This document shows, piece after piece, positions 63,710-64,000 of a stretch of DNA of 64,000 nucleotides. A program made the position numbers and the translations under genes. This stretch comes from DATLNM01 sp035536775. GTDB lineage: Bacteria > Actinomycetota > CADDZG01 > WHSQ01. The DNA is taken from positions 1-64,000 of the forward strand of contig DATLNM010000022.1 of assembly GCA_035536775.1 (NCBI GenBank), in the 5' to 3' direction. The number at the start of each line of letters is the position of its first letter. Position 1 is the first letter of the stretch. The notes beneath the pieces were generated by a model. That model saw nothing but the letters and a program-made list of their open reading frames with translations. It was not told the DNA's origin and searched no databases.

Positions 63710-64000
63710 ATGGCTGGACGGAGCGGACAGAGCGGGACTGATTTCCAGGCGACCTTCGAGCGGATCACGACCAATGTCGAGGTAGCGATCCAAGGTAAGG
63801 CCGATGTCGTACGCCTGACGCTTATCGCGCTTATCGCCGAGGGGCACGTTCTCCTTGAAGATGTTCCCGGTGTCGGCAAGACGATGCTGGCCAAGGCGCT
63901 GGCGAAATCCCTCGGCTGTACGTGGCAGAGGGTCCAGTTCACCCCCGACCTCCTCCCGAGCGACGTCACGGGCGTCAACCTGTGGGACCGCAAGAGCGGC
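63710..64000 (+). CDS. MoxR-family AAA ATPase, N-terminal part
   Basis: The gene runs off the right edge; 97 codons are visible. IQGKADVVRLTLIALIAEGH, then VLLEDVPGVGKTMLAKALAK (Walker A GVGKT), and later QFTPDLLPSDVTGVNLW, are the strongly conserved start of MoxR ATPases. These chaperone-like ATPases often work with DUF58 and von Willebrand A-domain proteins encoded next to them, which would lie outside the window. Confidence 0.92.
   Translation, partial: MAGRSGQSGTDFQATFERITTNVEVAIQGKADVVRLTLIALIAEGHVLLEDVPGVGKTMLAKALAKSLGCTWQRVQFTPDLLPSDVTGVNLWDRKSG

Overview
The window is GC-rich chromosomal DNA from an actinobacterium (phylum Actinomycetota). I did not place it in a class. The evidence is the gene order ftsZ–pgeF–yggS–sepF–yggT–divIVA, the absence of ftsA, a PdtaR-like ANTAR regulator, two F420-type oxidoreductase families (LLM class and Ddn-like), a long type-2 IleRS, a meso-DAP-type MurE, and frequent leaderless or near-leaderless starts. 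I see no phage, insertion sequence, CRISPR array or rRNA. It reads as core chromosome with a few accessory genes.\n\nLayout. 1–6.3 kb, minus strand: the N-terminus of a branched-chain-amino-acid-type binding lipoprotein, an ANTAR response regulator coupled to a small coiled-coil protein, tRNA-Leu(CAA), an LLM-class oxidoreductase, a penicillin-acylase-family hydrolase and an SDR. 6.4–25.8 kb, minus strand: one dense run. Read in the direction of transcription it is traR/dksA-like, lspA, rluD-type, dnaE, a zinc-ribbon protein, hisD-C-B-H-A-F, an M24 peptidase, hisI, trpE, an epimerase, an M28-like lipoprotein, trpC-B-A. Many junctions are 4-base stop/start overlaps, so His and Trp synthesis are probably co-transcribed. 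hisG, hisE, trpD, trpG and trpF are not here. 25.9–33.8 kb, plus strand: ileS, a cyclase/AAA-ATPase/TPR protein and a secreted LVIVD-repeat protein. 33.7–53.7 kb, minus strand: a complete division and cell-wall (dcw) cluster without murF. Its order is mraZ, two small uncharacterised ORFs, rsmH, ftsL, ftsI, murE, mraY, murD, ftsW, murG, murC, murB, ftsQ, ftsZ, pgeF, yggS, sepF, yggT, divIVA, a membrane protein and a Ddn-like enzyme. 54–64 kb: an RlpA-like secreted protein on the plus strand, a second cyclase/ATPase/TPR paralogue, an HNH nuclease, a dipeptide-type ABC transporter (two permeases and a binding lipoprotein, no ATPase), a small hypothetical protein, and the start of a MoxR ATPase.\n\nRegulation. 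mraZ has a TTGACC–18–TACATT promoter followed by three TGG(A/T)G boxes at 10-base steps, a MraZ self-operator. ftsZ has its own TTGACG–17–TATATT promoter and a structured leader of about 170 bases whose last hairpin abuts the Shine–Dalgarno sequence. The RlpA-like gene has a promoter and a structured leader of about 210 bases.\n\nThe most novel signal is a dispersed intergenic element with several stem-loops. It occurs upstream of hisA, upstream of traR (in the traR–ileS gap) and, as a shorter copy, upstream of a small gene near 63.5 kb. Several stems differ in sequence between copies while pairing is kept, which suggests a structured RNA or an extragenic palindromic repeat family. Other points worth checking are CTG start codons for dnaE and hisH, hendecad repeats in DivIVA, a metal-site-less M28-like lipoprotein inside the trp genes, two small genes between mraZ and rsmH, and inverted cyclase paralogues bracketing the dcw cluster.
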